DNA of 64,000 nucleotides from Gemmobacter sp. 24YEA27 (GTDB lineage Bacteria; Pseudomonadota; Alphaproteobacteria; Rhodobacterales; Rhodobacteraceae): assembly GCF_030052995.1 (NCBI RefSeq), contig NZ_JASJPW010000001.1, positions 802,501 to 866,500 on the forward strand. Reading direction: 5' to 3'. Below, one piece after another: positions 54,168 through 62,947 of this stretch (position 1 is the first letter of the stretch; each line of letters opens with the position of its first letter). Both the position numbers and the translations under genes were made by a program. Under the pieces are notes generated by a model. That model was not told where the DNA came from and did not search any database. It worked only from the letters and a program-made list of their open reading frames with translations.

Positions 54168-55511
54168 TCAGGCCGATTTGTTCGGCGAAGGCCCGTCGAA
54201 TTTGATCTTGTTGCGCGCGGCATAATCCTCGCGAACCGCGTCGAACTCGCCCTTCGCCTTTGCCTCGGCGAGAGGCGCGGGCAGGCTCCAGCCTTCGGGG
54301 CGCGGATAGCCTTTCCAGATCTCTTCGGTCTCGGCGGGGTAGACATAGGCCTGGGGATCCCAGTCATCCGGGTTCAGGACGCGCGAGAATTTGCGGAAAT
54401 CAAAGGGGTCAACGCCGTTATTGTCGACATAACGCTCGACATAGGCATCGACATTGTCCTTCGTCACCACGGTCGGTTTCCAGAACAGCTGACGTTCTGC
54501 CGCGCGCGGTTTCCAGCCATTCGCCACATCATAAAGCCAGCTGGTCAGGAAGGCGCCGGTGAAGACCGGGCTGTTGCCGCTGGTCGAGGTCTGCAGCCCC
54601 TCCTGGATTGCCTTTGCCCCGAGCGAGGTGCCATCTGCCCCGCCGACGAAGAAGTCCTCGCCCGGCCTGAGCCCGGCATTCCTGAGCGCGGTCAGCGCCC
54701 CCTGGGCCTCGTCATCGTTCTGCGCGACGATCCCCCTCAGCTTGCCGTTGCGGGTCAGAAGATCCTCGGTTGCACGCAGGGATTCCTCGCGCAGCCATTT
54801 GCCCGGCAGCTCGTCGGTCTGGCGGATATTCGGGAATTCCTCCAGCGCGAGATTGCGGCCTGCATTGCGCGAGATTTCGCACCAGTTGCCGGGGGTGCCG
54901 GTCAGCGCCGCGACCTCGCCCTCGCCGAATTTGTCGGTCACGGCCTGATAGACCGCGCGGGCAACGCCGCGATGGGCCTCGTCCTCATGCGGGTTCAGAT
55001 AGACGGTGAAGTAGTCGCCAACATCAAAGGGGGTGAACCAGGGCACGCTGTCCCAGATCGCGGCGAAAAAGGTCTGGTTGTCTTCGGCAAACTGCCCGGC
55101 GCGGCGCAAAGCCGATCCGTCGAGGATGTTGAAGAACCCGCCGATCGCCTGTTCGGTGCCCAACTGTTCAAACTGCGAAAGCTGCCGCCCGGAATCGATC
55201 TGGCCGTCGAAAAAGCTGTAATTCAGCCCAAGCGCAGATGCCGCTTTTTCAGCGCCGAGGCTGACGAGCTGATTATATTCGGTGCTGGCGCTCCAGGCCA
55301 GATAGGCCACTTTGTTCGACCCCGAGGCCACCGCGACATTGGGCATGCCAAGTGCCGCCGCCGCCGCACTGGCCGCCACACCGGCCGAGGCGAGCGACAG
55401 GAAATCGCGGCGCGAGACGCCACTGGTATCAAGCCGCTCCATATGGCGGTCGATGATCTTTTTCTGCGTGAAATCGGGCAGATGCCGGGGGTTAAAGCTT
55501 TTGCGGACCAT
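54168..55511 (-). CDS. Tat-exported sugar-type ABC binding protein, paralogue 2
   Basis: A 447-residue paralogue of the two flanking binding proteins. N-terminus HMERLDTSGVSRRDFLSLAS with Arg34-Arg35; mature start near ASGSNKVAYLAWSASTEYNQ. It is the most divergent of the minus-strand three: FEQLGTEQAIGGFFNILDGS, FFAAIWDSVPWFTPFDVGDYF, ALTGTPGNWCEISRNAG, and GIVAQNDDEAQGALTALRNAGL. The tail keeps NPDDWDPQAYVYPAE and FDGPSPNKSA. Differences fall in the segments that line the ligand cleft of type 1 binding proteins, so a different ligand is plausible. Confidence 0.88.
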   Translation of the reverse strand: MVRKSFNPRHLPDFTQKKIIDRHMERLDTSGVSRRDFLSLASAGVAASAAAAALGMPNVAVASGSNKVAYLAWSASTEYNQLVSLGAEKAASALGLNYSFFDGQIDSGRQLSQFEQLGTEQAIGGFFNILDGSALRRAGQFAEDNQTFFAAIWDSVPWFTPFDVGDYFTVYLNPHEDEAHRGVARAVYQAVTDKFGEGEVAALTGTPGNWCEISRNAGRNLALEEFPNIRQTDELPGKWLREESLRATEDLLTRNGKLRGIVAQNDDEAQGALTALRNAGLRPGEDFFVGGADGTSLGAKAIQEGLQTSTSGNSPVFTGAFLTSWLYDVANGWKPRAAERQLFWKPTVVTKDNVDAYVERYVDNNGVDPFDFRKFSRVLNPDDWDPQAYVYPAETEEIWKGYPRPEGWSLPAPLAEAKAKGEFDAVREDYAARNKIKFDGPSPNKSA

Positions 55512-55592
55512 GATGGCCTCCGTGAGGGTGCAACCGGCCACATCGCGCCGCGACCTGCGGGCGAAGGGCCTGGAAAAAGCGGGGCGGGGAGA

Positions 55593-55613
55593 CCCGGCCC
55601 GTAACGGGCCGGG
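55593..55613 (-). terminator. Intercistronic stem-loop between paralogues 3 and 2
   Basis: CCCGGCCCG and CGGGCCGGG form a 9-bp stem with a TAA loop just after the stop of paralogue 3 on the minus strand, with no T-run. It could set the relative mRNA levels of the tandem binding proteins. Confidence 0.6.
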
Positions 55614-55620
55614 ATGGGGG

Positions 55621-56958
55621 TCAGGCCTTGTTCGGCGAAGGCCCGTCATATTTGATTTTGTAGTGTTCGGCATATTCCGCCGCGACTGCAGCACTTTCGC
55701 CATTCTCGCGCGCGGCGACATAGGCGGCGGGGTATTCATACCCCTCGGGCTTGTCGATCCCGGCGAAGTTATTGTCGATATCCAGCGGATAGACCTCGTT
55801 CTGCGGATCCCAGTCTTCCGGGTGCAGCACTTTCGACATGCGTTTGTAATCAAACGGTTCGACATCGCCATTGTCGACATAGCGTTCGATCCAGCCGTCG
55901 ATGTTCGACTGATCCAGTGTCACGGTATGCCAGTTCAGCAGCCGTTCCGGCGCGCGCGGCACCCAGCCATTCAGCACGTCATAAATCCGGGTGGTGAAAA
56001 GGGCCGCCGCAAAGGCGCCGGTATTGCCTTTGGTTGCCAGAAGTTCGCCGCTCTTGACCGCTTTTGAGCCGAGCCCGGTGCCCGAGGTGCCAACGACCAG
56101 GACATCCTCGCCCGGGCGCAGACCGGCGGCCTTCAGCGCCGCGATGGAGCCAAGTGCGATATCGTCGTCCTGGGTCACGATGCCGACGACATTGGGGTTG
56201 CGGGTCAGCAGATCTTCGGTCGCCTTCAGCGCATCTTCGCGGTTCCACAAACCCGGAAGCTCATCAACCAGCTTCGTTTTCGGGAACTTCTCGAAAGCCT
56301 GATCGCGGCCCCGGTTGCGTTGCAGCTCCAGCAGGCTGCCTTTCGATCCGGTCACGCCGATGATATCGCCGCCGCCGAATTTCTCGGTGACTTCTGCCAG
56401 CAGCACTTCGGTGATTTCGCGATGCGCCGTGACCTCTTCGGAAACCGCGAAAAGGGTGTAATATTCATCGGCGTCAAAGGGCGTGAACCAGGGCAGGCTG
56501 TCCCAGACATTGGCGACATAGATCTTGTTTTGCGAGGCGACGCGCGAGATCCCCTTGATTGCGCTGCCATCCGCCAGGTTGAAGATCACGCCATTGGTGC
56601 CGCCGGCGACCTGGCTCTCGAACTGGTTATATTGCTTTTCACCATCAAGCGAGCTGTCGAAGGAGCTGTAATTCAGCCCGAGGACCTCACCCGCCTTTTT
56701 CGCGGTGCGGTCAAAGGTCTGGTTCCATTCATTGATCAGGAAGCCGGTGAGATAGGCGAATTTGCCGTTTTCCGAGGCAATCGCGGTGGCGGGCAGGCCG
56801 AGATAAGCCGCCCCTGCCGCTGCCGCAGCACTTGCCGAGGCAAAGGACAGGAAATCGCGCCGCGACACGCCGCTGGTGTCGAGCCGCTCCATATGGGCGT
56901 CGATCACCTTGCGGCTGGTGAAGTCGGGCATCCGACGGGCGAGGTCTTTGAAGTTCAT
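55621..56958 (-). CDS. Tat-exported sugar-type ABC binding protein, paralogue 3
   Basis: A 445-residue paralogue, first of the tandem three. N-terminus HMERLDTSGVSRRDFLSFAS (Arg33-Arg34), mature start near ASENGKFAYLTGFLINEWNQ. Core: FESQVAGGTNGVIFNLADGS, YVANVWDSLPWFTPFDADEY, GGDIIGVTGSKGSLLELQRN, GIVTQDDDIALGSIAALKAAGL. Tail HPEDWDPQNEVYPLD and YDGPSPNKA. ATG at 56958; a longer open frame upstream runs into the monooxygenase gene and is not coding. It lies 31 bp after the monooxygenase stop. Confidence 0.88.
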   Translation of the reverse strand: MNFKDLARRMPDFTSRKVIDAHMERLDTSGVSRRDFLSFASASAAAAAGAAYLGLPATAIASENGKFAYLTGFLINEWNQTFDRTAKKAGEVLGLNYSSFDSSLDGEKQYNQFESQVAGGTNGVIFNLADGSAIKGISRVASQNKIYVANVWDSLPWFTPFDADEYYTLFAVSEEVTAHREITEVLLAEVTEKFGGGDIIGVTGSKGSLLELQRNRGRDQAFEKFPKTKLVDELPGLWNREDALKATEDLLTRNPNVVGIVTQDDDIALGSIAALKAAGLRPGEDVLVVGTSGTGLGSKAVKSGELLATKGNTGAFAAALFTTRIYDVLNGWVPRAPERLLNWHTVTLDQSNIDGWIERYVDNGDVEPFDYKRMSKVLHPEDWDPQNEVYPLDIDNNFAGIDKPEGYEYPAAYVAARENGESAAVAAEYAEHYKIKYDGPSPNKA

Positions 56959-56989
56959 AGCGTAGTGCCTTGGCTCAGGTTGGTAAAAG

Positions 56990-58393
56990 TTACTCTGCGG
57001 GGACGGGCGCGGCTTTTGCGACGGGCGCTGCGGATGTCGCAAACGCACCGCGATAGCGGCTGGCCGGGTGGCGGGTGTTGACGCGGGCGCCCTCGCCGAG
57101 GATTTTTTCGCGATAGGTGCCGGGGGCGTAGTCGCGCTGCGCGAGGCCGCGTTTTTGCAGCTCCGGCACCACATGTTCGGCAAATTCCAGGAACGACGCC
57201 GGCAGGCGGTGATAGCTGACATTGACGCCGTCAATCCCGGCCTCCTGCCAGACTTCCAGCGCATCGGCGATGCTTTCCGGCGTGCCGATGATATTACCGG
57301 CTTTGGCATAGACCTGGCCCAGATCGCGCACTTTCGGGATGACGCCGGGGTTCGAATCCTCAAAGGCCCGCACCACGCCCTGAACGCCCTCAATCTCCAG
57401 CTCTTTCACCGGGCGTTCGGGATCCAGCACGCCCAGATCAATGCCCAGATCGCGGCTGAGATGGGCGAGGTAACCATCGAGGCTGACATCCTCGGCAATG
57501 TCACGCGCCTTGCGTGCCGCCTCTTCCTCGGTCGAGCCGATGATGAAGCTCATGCCCTGGATATATTTCAGATCGCCGATCTTGCGCCCGGCCTCGACCA
57601 GATAGCGGTTGGTTTCCTCGATCTGGCGGCGCGCGCCTTCGGGCTTTTGTGCGACGATATAGGTGCCCTCGGCATTCCTTGCCGCAAAAGCGCGGCCAGC
57701 GGTCGAGGACCCGGCCTGGAACAGCAGCGGCACCCGCTGCGGCGAGGGTTGCGACAGATGGGGCCCAAGCACCTTGTAGCGTTTGCCCTCATGATGGATG
57801 CGGTGGATTTTCGCCGGATCGGCGTAGCGGTTGCCTTTCTTATCGGCCAGCACCGCGCCCTCGTCCCAGGAGCCTTCCCAGAGCTTATAGACCACGTCGA
57901 TATATTCATCGGCCCAGGCGTAACGCTCATCATGTTTGACAATGCGGTCGAGCCCGAAATTCTGCGCGGCGTTATGGCTGACCGAGGTCACGAGGTTCCA
58001 GCCGATCCGCCCTTTTGAGAGGTGATCCAGCGTCGAGATCTTGCGGGCAAAATTGAACGGATGTTCCTGCAGGATCGACGAGGTCAGCGTGAGCCCCAGC
58101 TGATCCGTCGCGCCCACCAGCGCGGCAATCAGCGCGCCGGAATCATTGATCGGGATCTGCACGGCCTCTTCGATATAGGTCTCCCACCCGCCCTTATAGG
58201 CCGGGTCGACCCCGATGATATCGGCGGAAAAGAGGGCGTCGAATTTCGCGGCCTCCAGCGCTTTTGCCAGCGTGGTCCAGGTGTTCAGATCGTTGAATTC
58301 GGTTTGCAGCGTATCATCGCGGCGCCAGAGGCCGTGATGGATATGCGAGACGGAATTCATCACGAACCCGTTGAGGATAAGACGTTTGGTCAT
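56990..58393 (-). CDS. Luciferase-like flavin-dependent monooxygenase (NtaA/SnaA/DszA type)
   Basis: A 467-residue LLM-class monooxygenase of the two-component, reduced-FMN-dependent group that includes nitrilotriacetate, pristinamycin and dibenzothiophene-sulfone monooxygenases. Blocks: ILNGFVMNSVSHIHHGLWR, TWTTLAKALEAAKFDALFSADI, GRIGWNLVTSVSHNAAQNFG, HDERYAWADEYIDVVYKLWEGSWDEGAV, PQRVPLLFQAGSSTAGRAFAA. Start MTKRLILNG at 58393, 11 bp after the permease stop. Placement inside an ABC operon between permease and binding proteins suggests oxidation of the imported compound. A flavin reductase partner is not obvious in the window. Confidence 0.92.
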   Translation of the reverse strand: MTKRLILNGFVMNSVSHIHHGLWRRDDTLQTEFNDLNTWTTLAKALEAAKFDALFSADIIGVDPAYKGGWETYIEEAVQIPINDSGALIAALVGATDQLGLTLTSSILQEHPFNFARKISTLDHLSKGRIGWNLVTSVSHNAAQNFGLDRIVKHDERYAWADEYIDVVYKLWEGSWDEGAVLADKKGNRYADPAKIHRIHHEGKRYKVLGPHLSQPSPQRVPLLFQAGSSTAGRAFAARNAEGTYIVAQKPEGARRQIEETNRYLVEAGRKIGDLKYIQGMSFIIGSTEEEAARKARDIAEDVSLDGYLAHLSRDLGIDLGVLDPERPVKELEIEGVQGVVRAFEDSNPGVIPKVRDLGQVYAKAGNIIGTPESIADALEVWQEAGIDGVNVSYHRLPASFLEFAEHVVPELQKRGLAQRDYAPGTYREKILGEGARVNTRHPASRYRGAFATSAAPVAKAAPVPAE

Positions 58394-58404
58394 GGGGATT
58401 TGCC

Positions 58405-59403
58405 TTATTTGATGACCTGATCGGCGCCGGATTTGCGGCTGACCAGAACGGCAGCGATGACGACGAGGCCCTTGATGATCATCTGCAGGAATTGCGAGAC
58501 GCCCATCAGATTGAGGCCATTGTCGAGGATCGCGATGATGAGAACGCCGATCAGCGTGCGGTGAACGCCCCCGACACCACCGGCCAGCGAGGTGCCGCCG
58601 ACCACGATGGCGGCAAGGCTGTTCAGCAAAAGATCCGAGCCCAGCGATGGCCCCGCCGCGCCAAGCCGCGCGACCGCCAGGATCGCACCAAAGCCCGCCA
58701 GCAGCCCTGACAGCGCGAAGGCGTAAAGCTTGTACCGCTCCACCGGGACGCCGGCGGTGCGCGCAACCTGTTCGCCGCCGCCGATCAGATACATATAGCG
58801 GCCAAAGCGGGTGCGGCTCCCGATGACGACCAGCACCACCCAGGCGAGGATCGCCCAGAGCGCGATATTCGGCAGGCGCGGGATCCATTGCCCGATCGAG
58901 ATATTCTCCAGCCCCGGCGCGTTGAACTGGATGGCGCGGCCATCAAGCAGCGTCAGTGCGATGCCGGAGAACACCGAAAGCGTGCCGAGGGTGACGATGA
59001 AAGACGGGATCTTGCCGCGGGTATAGATCAGCCCGTTCACCAGCCCGAGGCCCGCGCCCACAAGGGCGGCAAAGGGGATCACCAGCCAGCCGATGTTCAG
59101 CGCATTCAGCACCGAGACCGAGACCGCGCCCACCAGCAGCACAATCGCGCCGACCGAGAGGTCAATCGACCCCATCAGCACAATGAAGGTCGCGCCAAGG
59201 CAGACGATCAGCAGCGTCGCCGCCTGGCCGCTCACAGCCGAGAAATTGCGCAAAGTGGCGAAGCTGTCGGTGGCAAAGCTGAAGAAGACGAACAGCGCCA
59301 GCACGACCCCGATGGGGAACCAGAGCGAGGTCTCGACCTTTGCAAAAAGGCCGGTGAGGGGCGAGAGGAAGGTGCGGCCTTCCGGATGCGGGGCGGTGGT
59401 CAT
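58405..59403 (-). CDS. Ribose-type ABC transporter permease (RbsC-like)
   Basis: Membrane subunit of 332 residues with 8-10 hydrophobic segments. CUT2 motif: CLGATFIVLMGSIDLSVGAIVLLVG; C-terminal coupling loop GGGEQVARTAGVPVERYK. ATG at 59403 overlaps the ATPase stop by four bases. It is the only permease for the four binding proteins seen nearby. Confidence 0.92.
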   Translation of the reverse strand: MTTAPHPEGRTFLSPLTGLFAKVETSLWFPIGVVLALFVFFSFATDSFATLRNFSAVSGQAATLLIVCLGATFIVLMGSIDLSVGAIVLLVGAVSVSVLNALNIGWLVIPFAALVGAGLGLVNGLIYTRGKIPSFIVTLGTLSVFSGIALTLLDGRAIQFNAPGLENISIGQWIPRLPNIALWAILAWVVLVVIGSRTRFGRYMYLIGGGEQVARTAGVPVERYKLYAFALSGLLAGFGAILAVARLGAAGPSLGSDLLLNSLAAIVVGGTSLAGGVGGVHRTLIGVLIIAILDNGLNLMGVSQFLQMIIKGLVVIAAVLVSRKSGADQVIK

Positions 59404-61091
59404 TCTGCGGCTTCCAGCTGTGTTTCAGGTGCGGCGGTTTTGGCGTCAGGGGCAGGGGCGGCCACGGGTTGCGCCGGGGGCGCGGCCTGGCCGGGATCGC
59501 TCAGCATCAGGCCGACAAGGGTCTGTTCCGAGGGTTTGTCATCGGCGGGGGCAGGCACGTCGGCCACCACGCCACCATGTTGCAGGATCAGGATGCGGTT
59601 CGAGAGGCCGATCAGTTCCAGCAGCTCATCGGTGATCAGGATGATCGCGACGCCCTGATCGGTCAGGTCGCGCAAGACGCGGTAGATTTCCTGTTTCGCC
59701 CCGGCATCGACCCCGCGGGTCGGGTTGTCGAGGATCAGCACATCGGGCTTGCGCTCCAGCCAGCGGGCCAGCACCACCTTTTGCTGATTGCCGCCCGAGA
59801 GCCGCGACATGGCAAGGTCCGGCGTCGCCGAACGGATCGCCAGCGTGTCGATATGGCTGCGGACCGCACGGCGCTCTTTCCGGCCGCGCCAGATCCCGAA
59901 GCGGTTCGAGAACAGATCGCCGCCGCTGCCGGTCGAGAAATTCCAGGCGGTGGGGAAGCTTGCGATGATGCCATCTGCGAGACGCTCGGCGGGGATATAG
60001 CCGAGGCCTTCGCGGGTGGCGCGGCCGATTTCGGGGCGGCGGAACGGGCGCGCGCCAAGTGCGACCTCGCCGGCAAGCGGGCGGATCACGCCGGCAATCG
60101 ATTTGCCCAGCCGCGATTTCCCGGAATCGAGAAGGCCACCAATGCCGAGGATCTCGCCCGGGCGGATCTCCAGGCTGACCTCGGGCCCGTCGGCCAGCAC
60201 CCGCAGCCCTTTCGCACGCAGCGCAGGGCTGGCGGGCAGGGCGGTTTGCTGCCGGTTCTCGTAATAATAGTCAGTGGCGCGTTCGCGCCCGACCATGAAA
60301 CCATGCAGCCGGTGCTCGTCGGTTTCCTGCGGCGTGACGCGGGTGACCATCTCGCCATCTTTCAGCACATAGATCACATCCGAGATCTCCAGCACCTCGG
60401 TCAGCCGGTGCGAGACGAAGAGAAGCGAGCCATATTGCCGGATCTTGCGCACCAGATTGAAAAAGCTTTCCTCATCGCGCCGGTCCAGCGCCGAGGTCGG
60501 CTCGTCCAGCAGCACCAGAGGTTCCGTGACCCCGCGCAGAAGTTTCGGCGTCAGGCAGGCGCGGGCGATCTCGATGGATTGTCGGGTCGAGAAATCATAA
60601 TCGCCGGTCTTGCGACGGACATCGACATCCAGCCCCGCCTCCTGAACGATTTCCCGCGCGGCGCGGATCATCGCATCACGGTCAACCCATTGGCCGAACC
60701 GGGTGAATCGCGCCTCTTCACCCAAAAGCAGGTTTTCATAGACCGGCACATTCTGGACGAGGGATTGTTCCTGAAAGACGCGGGTGATGCCCTGCGCCAC
60801 CGCCGCGCGGTGGCTCGGCGGGCTAAAAGGGGCGCCGGCGAGGTGCAGCGTGCCATGATCGGGCGCAGTCAGGCCCGAAAGGATGTTGAATATGGTCGAT
60901 TTCCCGGCGCCATTCTCTCCCACAAGGGTCACCACCGATCGGCGCGGCACGTCAAAAGAGACGTCCGAAATCACCTGCACGGGGCCATAGGATTTCGAAA
61001 GGTTGCGCACTTCCAGCAGGTTGCCGCCAGTGTGTGCCGCGTCCCCCGGCCTCTGCGCCGGGATGGAGTTCCATTCTGATCTGGATGACAT
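59400..61091 (-). CDS. Ribose-type ABC transporter double ATPase (RbsA-like)
   Basis: ATPase of 563 residues with two nucleotide-binding halves. N-terminal Walker A GENGAGKST, a degenerate signature (YDFSTRQSIEIARA) and Walker B VLLDEPTSALD. C-terminal half has the Walker A-like GLLDSGKSRLGKS, signature LSGGNQQKVVLARW and LILDNPTRGVD. Unusual alanine/proline-rich tail (about residues 535-563). First gene of the minus-strand operon; its promoter lies in the 506-bp divergent region. Confidence 0.92.
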   Translation of the reverse strand: MSSRSEWNSIPAQRPGDAAHTGGNLLEVRNLSKSYGPVQVISDVSFDVPRRSVVTLVGENGAGKSTIFNILSGLTAPDHGTLHLAGAPFSPPSHRAAVAQGITRVFQEQSLVQNVPVYENLLLGEEARFTRFGQWVDRDAMIRAAREIVQEAGLDVDVRRKTGDYDFSTRQSIEIARACLTPKLLRGVTEPLVLLDEPTSALDRRDEESFFNLVRKIRQYGSLLFVSHRLTEVLEISDVIYVLKDGEMVTRVTPQETDEHRLHGFMVGRERATDYYYENRQQTALPASPALRAKGLRVLADGPEVSLEIRPGEILGIGGLLDSGKSRLGKSIAGVIRPLAGEVALGARPFRRPEIGRATREGLGYIPAERLADGIIASFPTAWNFSTGSGGDLFSNRFGIWRGRKERRAVRSHIDTLAIRSATPDLAMSRLSGGNQQKVVLARWLERKPDVLILDNPTRGVDAGAKQEIYRVLRDLTDQGVAIILITDELLELIGLSNRILILQHGGVVADVPAPADDKPSEQTLVGLMLSDPGQAAPPAQPVAAPAPDAKTAAPETQLEAAE

Positions 61092-61597
61092 TTCGCCTGT
61101 TCCGGGATGGATGCGACGAGCCTCTCTTTGCCCGGGGACAAAAAGTCTGGCTCGCCACCGGCCACGGACCTCCGCAGCCTCATTCCGGTGAATATAGGCA
61201 GATCAGAGAGTAAGTGTTTCCAAACAAACCCCGTTTGCGGCAATGCAGCATTCTTAAATCACGATTCTTACAGGCGATATTTTCTCTGCCTCGCCTGTCA
61301 GGTGCATTTTGCTGAAATTACGGATCGATTCTGAGAGATTATTGCCCACAGATCCGAGGGGTGGCGCGTGGCTATTTCCTGCAGGTGCAGAATATTTTTC
61401 GCCTTAAGTGGTGTCGAACAGATCATATCTTCTGTTGAGCGCATTCCTTCCAATTCGACCCGGCTAATTGGCAAGAATTGCCCGGATCGACGCCTAGAAT
61501 GATAAAGATATGACTGTGCCCTTCGTGTCATCTGTTCCGGCGCCAGGCCCCTGACCACAAGCGTTGCGGGAGGCCGGCATCAGATGCGGAGATATCC
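61092..61597. promoter_or_regulatory. Divergent promoter region of the four-binding-protein system
   Basis: No gene seen in these 506 bp; base composition is less GC-rich than the flanks. Two 5-3-5 inverted repeats stand out: CAAAC-CCC-GTTTG (61225-61237) and GGCAA-GAA-TTGCC (61470-61482). They could be operators for the minus operon and the plus-strand paralogue respectively. No regulator gene is present next to the region inside the window. Confidence 0.4.
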
Positions 61598-62938
61598 ATG
61601 AAATTCCTGAAACAGGCCGGCGGATGGTTTTCGCCCGATGATACTGCGGCGGTTGACGGTCACCTTGACCGGCTCGACACGAAAGGTGTCTCGCGGCGCG
61701 ATCTGCTGGCGCTCGGGTCGGCGGGGCTGGCGGCGACCGCTTTCGCCGGGATCAGCGGCCTGCCGAATGTGGCGCTTGCCTCGGCGGATGGCAAACTGGC
61801 CTATCTGGCCTGGACCAGCCGGGTCGAATTCATGATCCAGGCGAGCCGCGCGACCGAAGCCGCCACCCGTGAGCTTGGCTTTTCCTACAGCTATCTCGAC
61901 GGGCAGATGAGCAGCCAGACCCAGCTGGACCAGGCTGAGCAGCAGCTGGGCCTTGGCGTGAATGCGATCATCCTGCATGCGCCCGATGGCAGTGCAGTGC
62001 GGCGGATCGCGGAATATTCGGCGCAGAACAAGACCTATTTCTCGAATGTCTGGGCGACGTTACCCTGGCTGACCCCCTTCGATGTCAGTGATTACTACAC
62101 GCTCTATGCCGTGCCCGAAGAGTTCACGGCCCATGGCGCGGTGACGCGGATCCTGCTTGATGAGGTGACAAAGCGCTTTGGCGGCGGCAAGATTATCGGG
62201 GTGACCGGGGTGCCCGGGTTCTCGACCGATACGGTGCGCAGCCGGGGTCGCGACGCGGCCTTTGCCGATTTCCCCAAAACCACGCTTGCCGACCAGCTGC
62301 CGGGCCTCTTCAACCGCGAAGATTCGCTCAAGGCCGCCCAGGACCTGCTGACCCGCCACCCCGATATAAGGGGCGTCGTGGCGCAGAATGACGATGTGGC
62401 GATGGGGGTGATCGCGGCGCTGCGCGCAGCCGGACTGGTGCCGGGCGAGGATGTTCTGGTGGTTGCCGCTGATGGCACGGCCGAGGGGCTGCTGGCGGTA
62501 AAAAGCGGGCAGTTGTTGGCCACTTCGGCCAATTCCCCGGCCTATCAGGCGGGCCTTTTCACCTCGCGGCTTTATGATGTTCTGAATGGCTGGCAACCCC
62601 GCGCCTCCGAGCGGATGCAAAACTGGAAATCTCTGATCGTTACGGCGGAAAACGTCGACGGCTATATCGCGCGCCATGTCGAAAATGGCGATGTCTTGCC
62701 CTTTGATTATCGCCGGATGTCGAAAGTTCTTCACCCGGAAGACTGGGATCCCCAGGCACAGGTGACTCCGCTTGATATTGACCATGAATGGAACGGGTTT
62801 GAGAAACCTCCGGGCTGGGATTATCCGGCGCCTTATAGAGCCGCCAGAGAGAATGGCGAATGGGAGGCGGTGACGGCGCAATATGCCGAACATTACCGGA
62901 TTCCATTCGAAGGCCCGTCGCCTTTCGCGAAATCCTGA
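61598..62938 (+). CDS. Tat-exported sugar-type ABC binding protein, paralogue 4
   Basis: A 446-residue paralogue on the opposite strand from the other three. N-terminus HLDRLDTKGVSRRDLLALGS (Arg33-Arg34), mature start near ASADGKLAYLAWTSRVEFMI. Core: AEQQLGLGVNAIILHAPDGS, YFSNVWATLPWLTPFDVSDYY, GGKIIGVTGVPGFSTDTVRS, GVVAQNDDVAMGVIAALRAAGL. Tail HPEDWDPQAQVTPLDIDHEW and FEGPSPFAKS. Followed 9 bp later by an FAD/NAD(P)-binding protein gene. It probably feeds the same permease, as no second one is seen. Confidence 0.88.
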   Translation: MKFLKQAGGWFSPDDTAAVDGHLDRLDTKGVSRRDLLALGSAGLAATAFAGISGLPNVALASADGKLAYLAWTSRVEFMIQASRATEAATRELGFSYSYLDGQMSSQTQLDQAEQQLGLGVNAIILHAPDGSAVRRIAEYSAQNKTYFSNVWATLPWLTPFDVSDYYTLYAVPEEFTAHGAVTRILLDEVTKRFGGGKIIGVTGVPGFSTDTVRSRGRDAAFADFPKTTLADQLPGLFNREDSLKAAQDLLTRHPDIRGVVAQNDDVAMGVIAALRAAGLVPGEDVLVVAADGTAEGLLAVKSGQLLATSANSPAYQAGLFTSRLYDVLNGWQPRASERMQNWKSLIVTAENVDGYIARHVENGDVLPFDYRRMSKVLHPEDWDPQAQVTPLDIDHEWNGFEKPPGWDYPAPYRAARENGEWEAVTAQYAEHYRIPFEGPSPFAKS

Positions 62939-62947
62939 TCATGGCTG

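Noticed and set aside
57000..57393. N-terminal extension of binding protein paralogue 3 to 57393
   Set aside because: It overlaps the 3' part of the monooxygenase gene in another frame and reads as arginine-rich nonsense; ATG at 56958 gives the shared family N-terminus.
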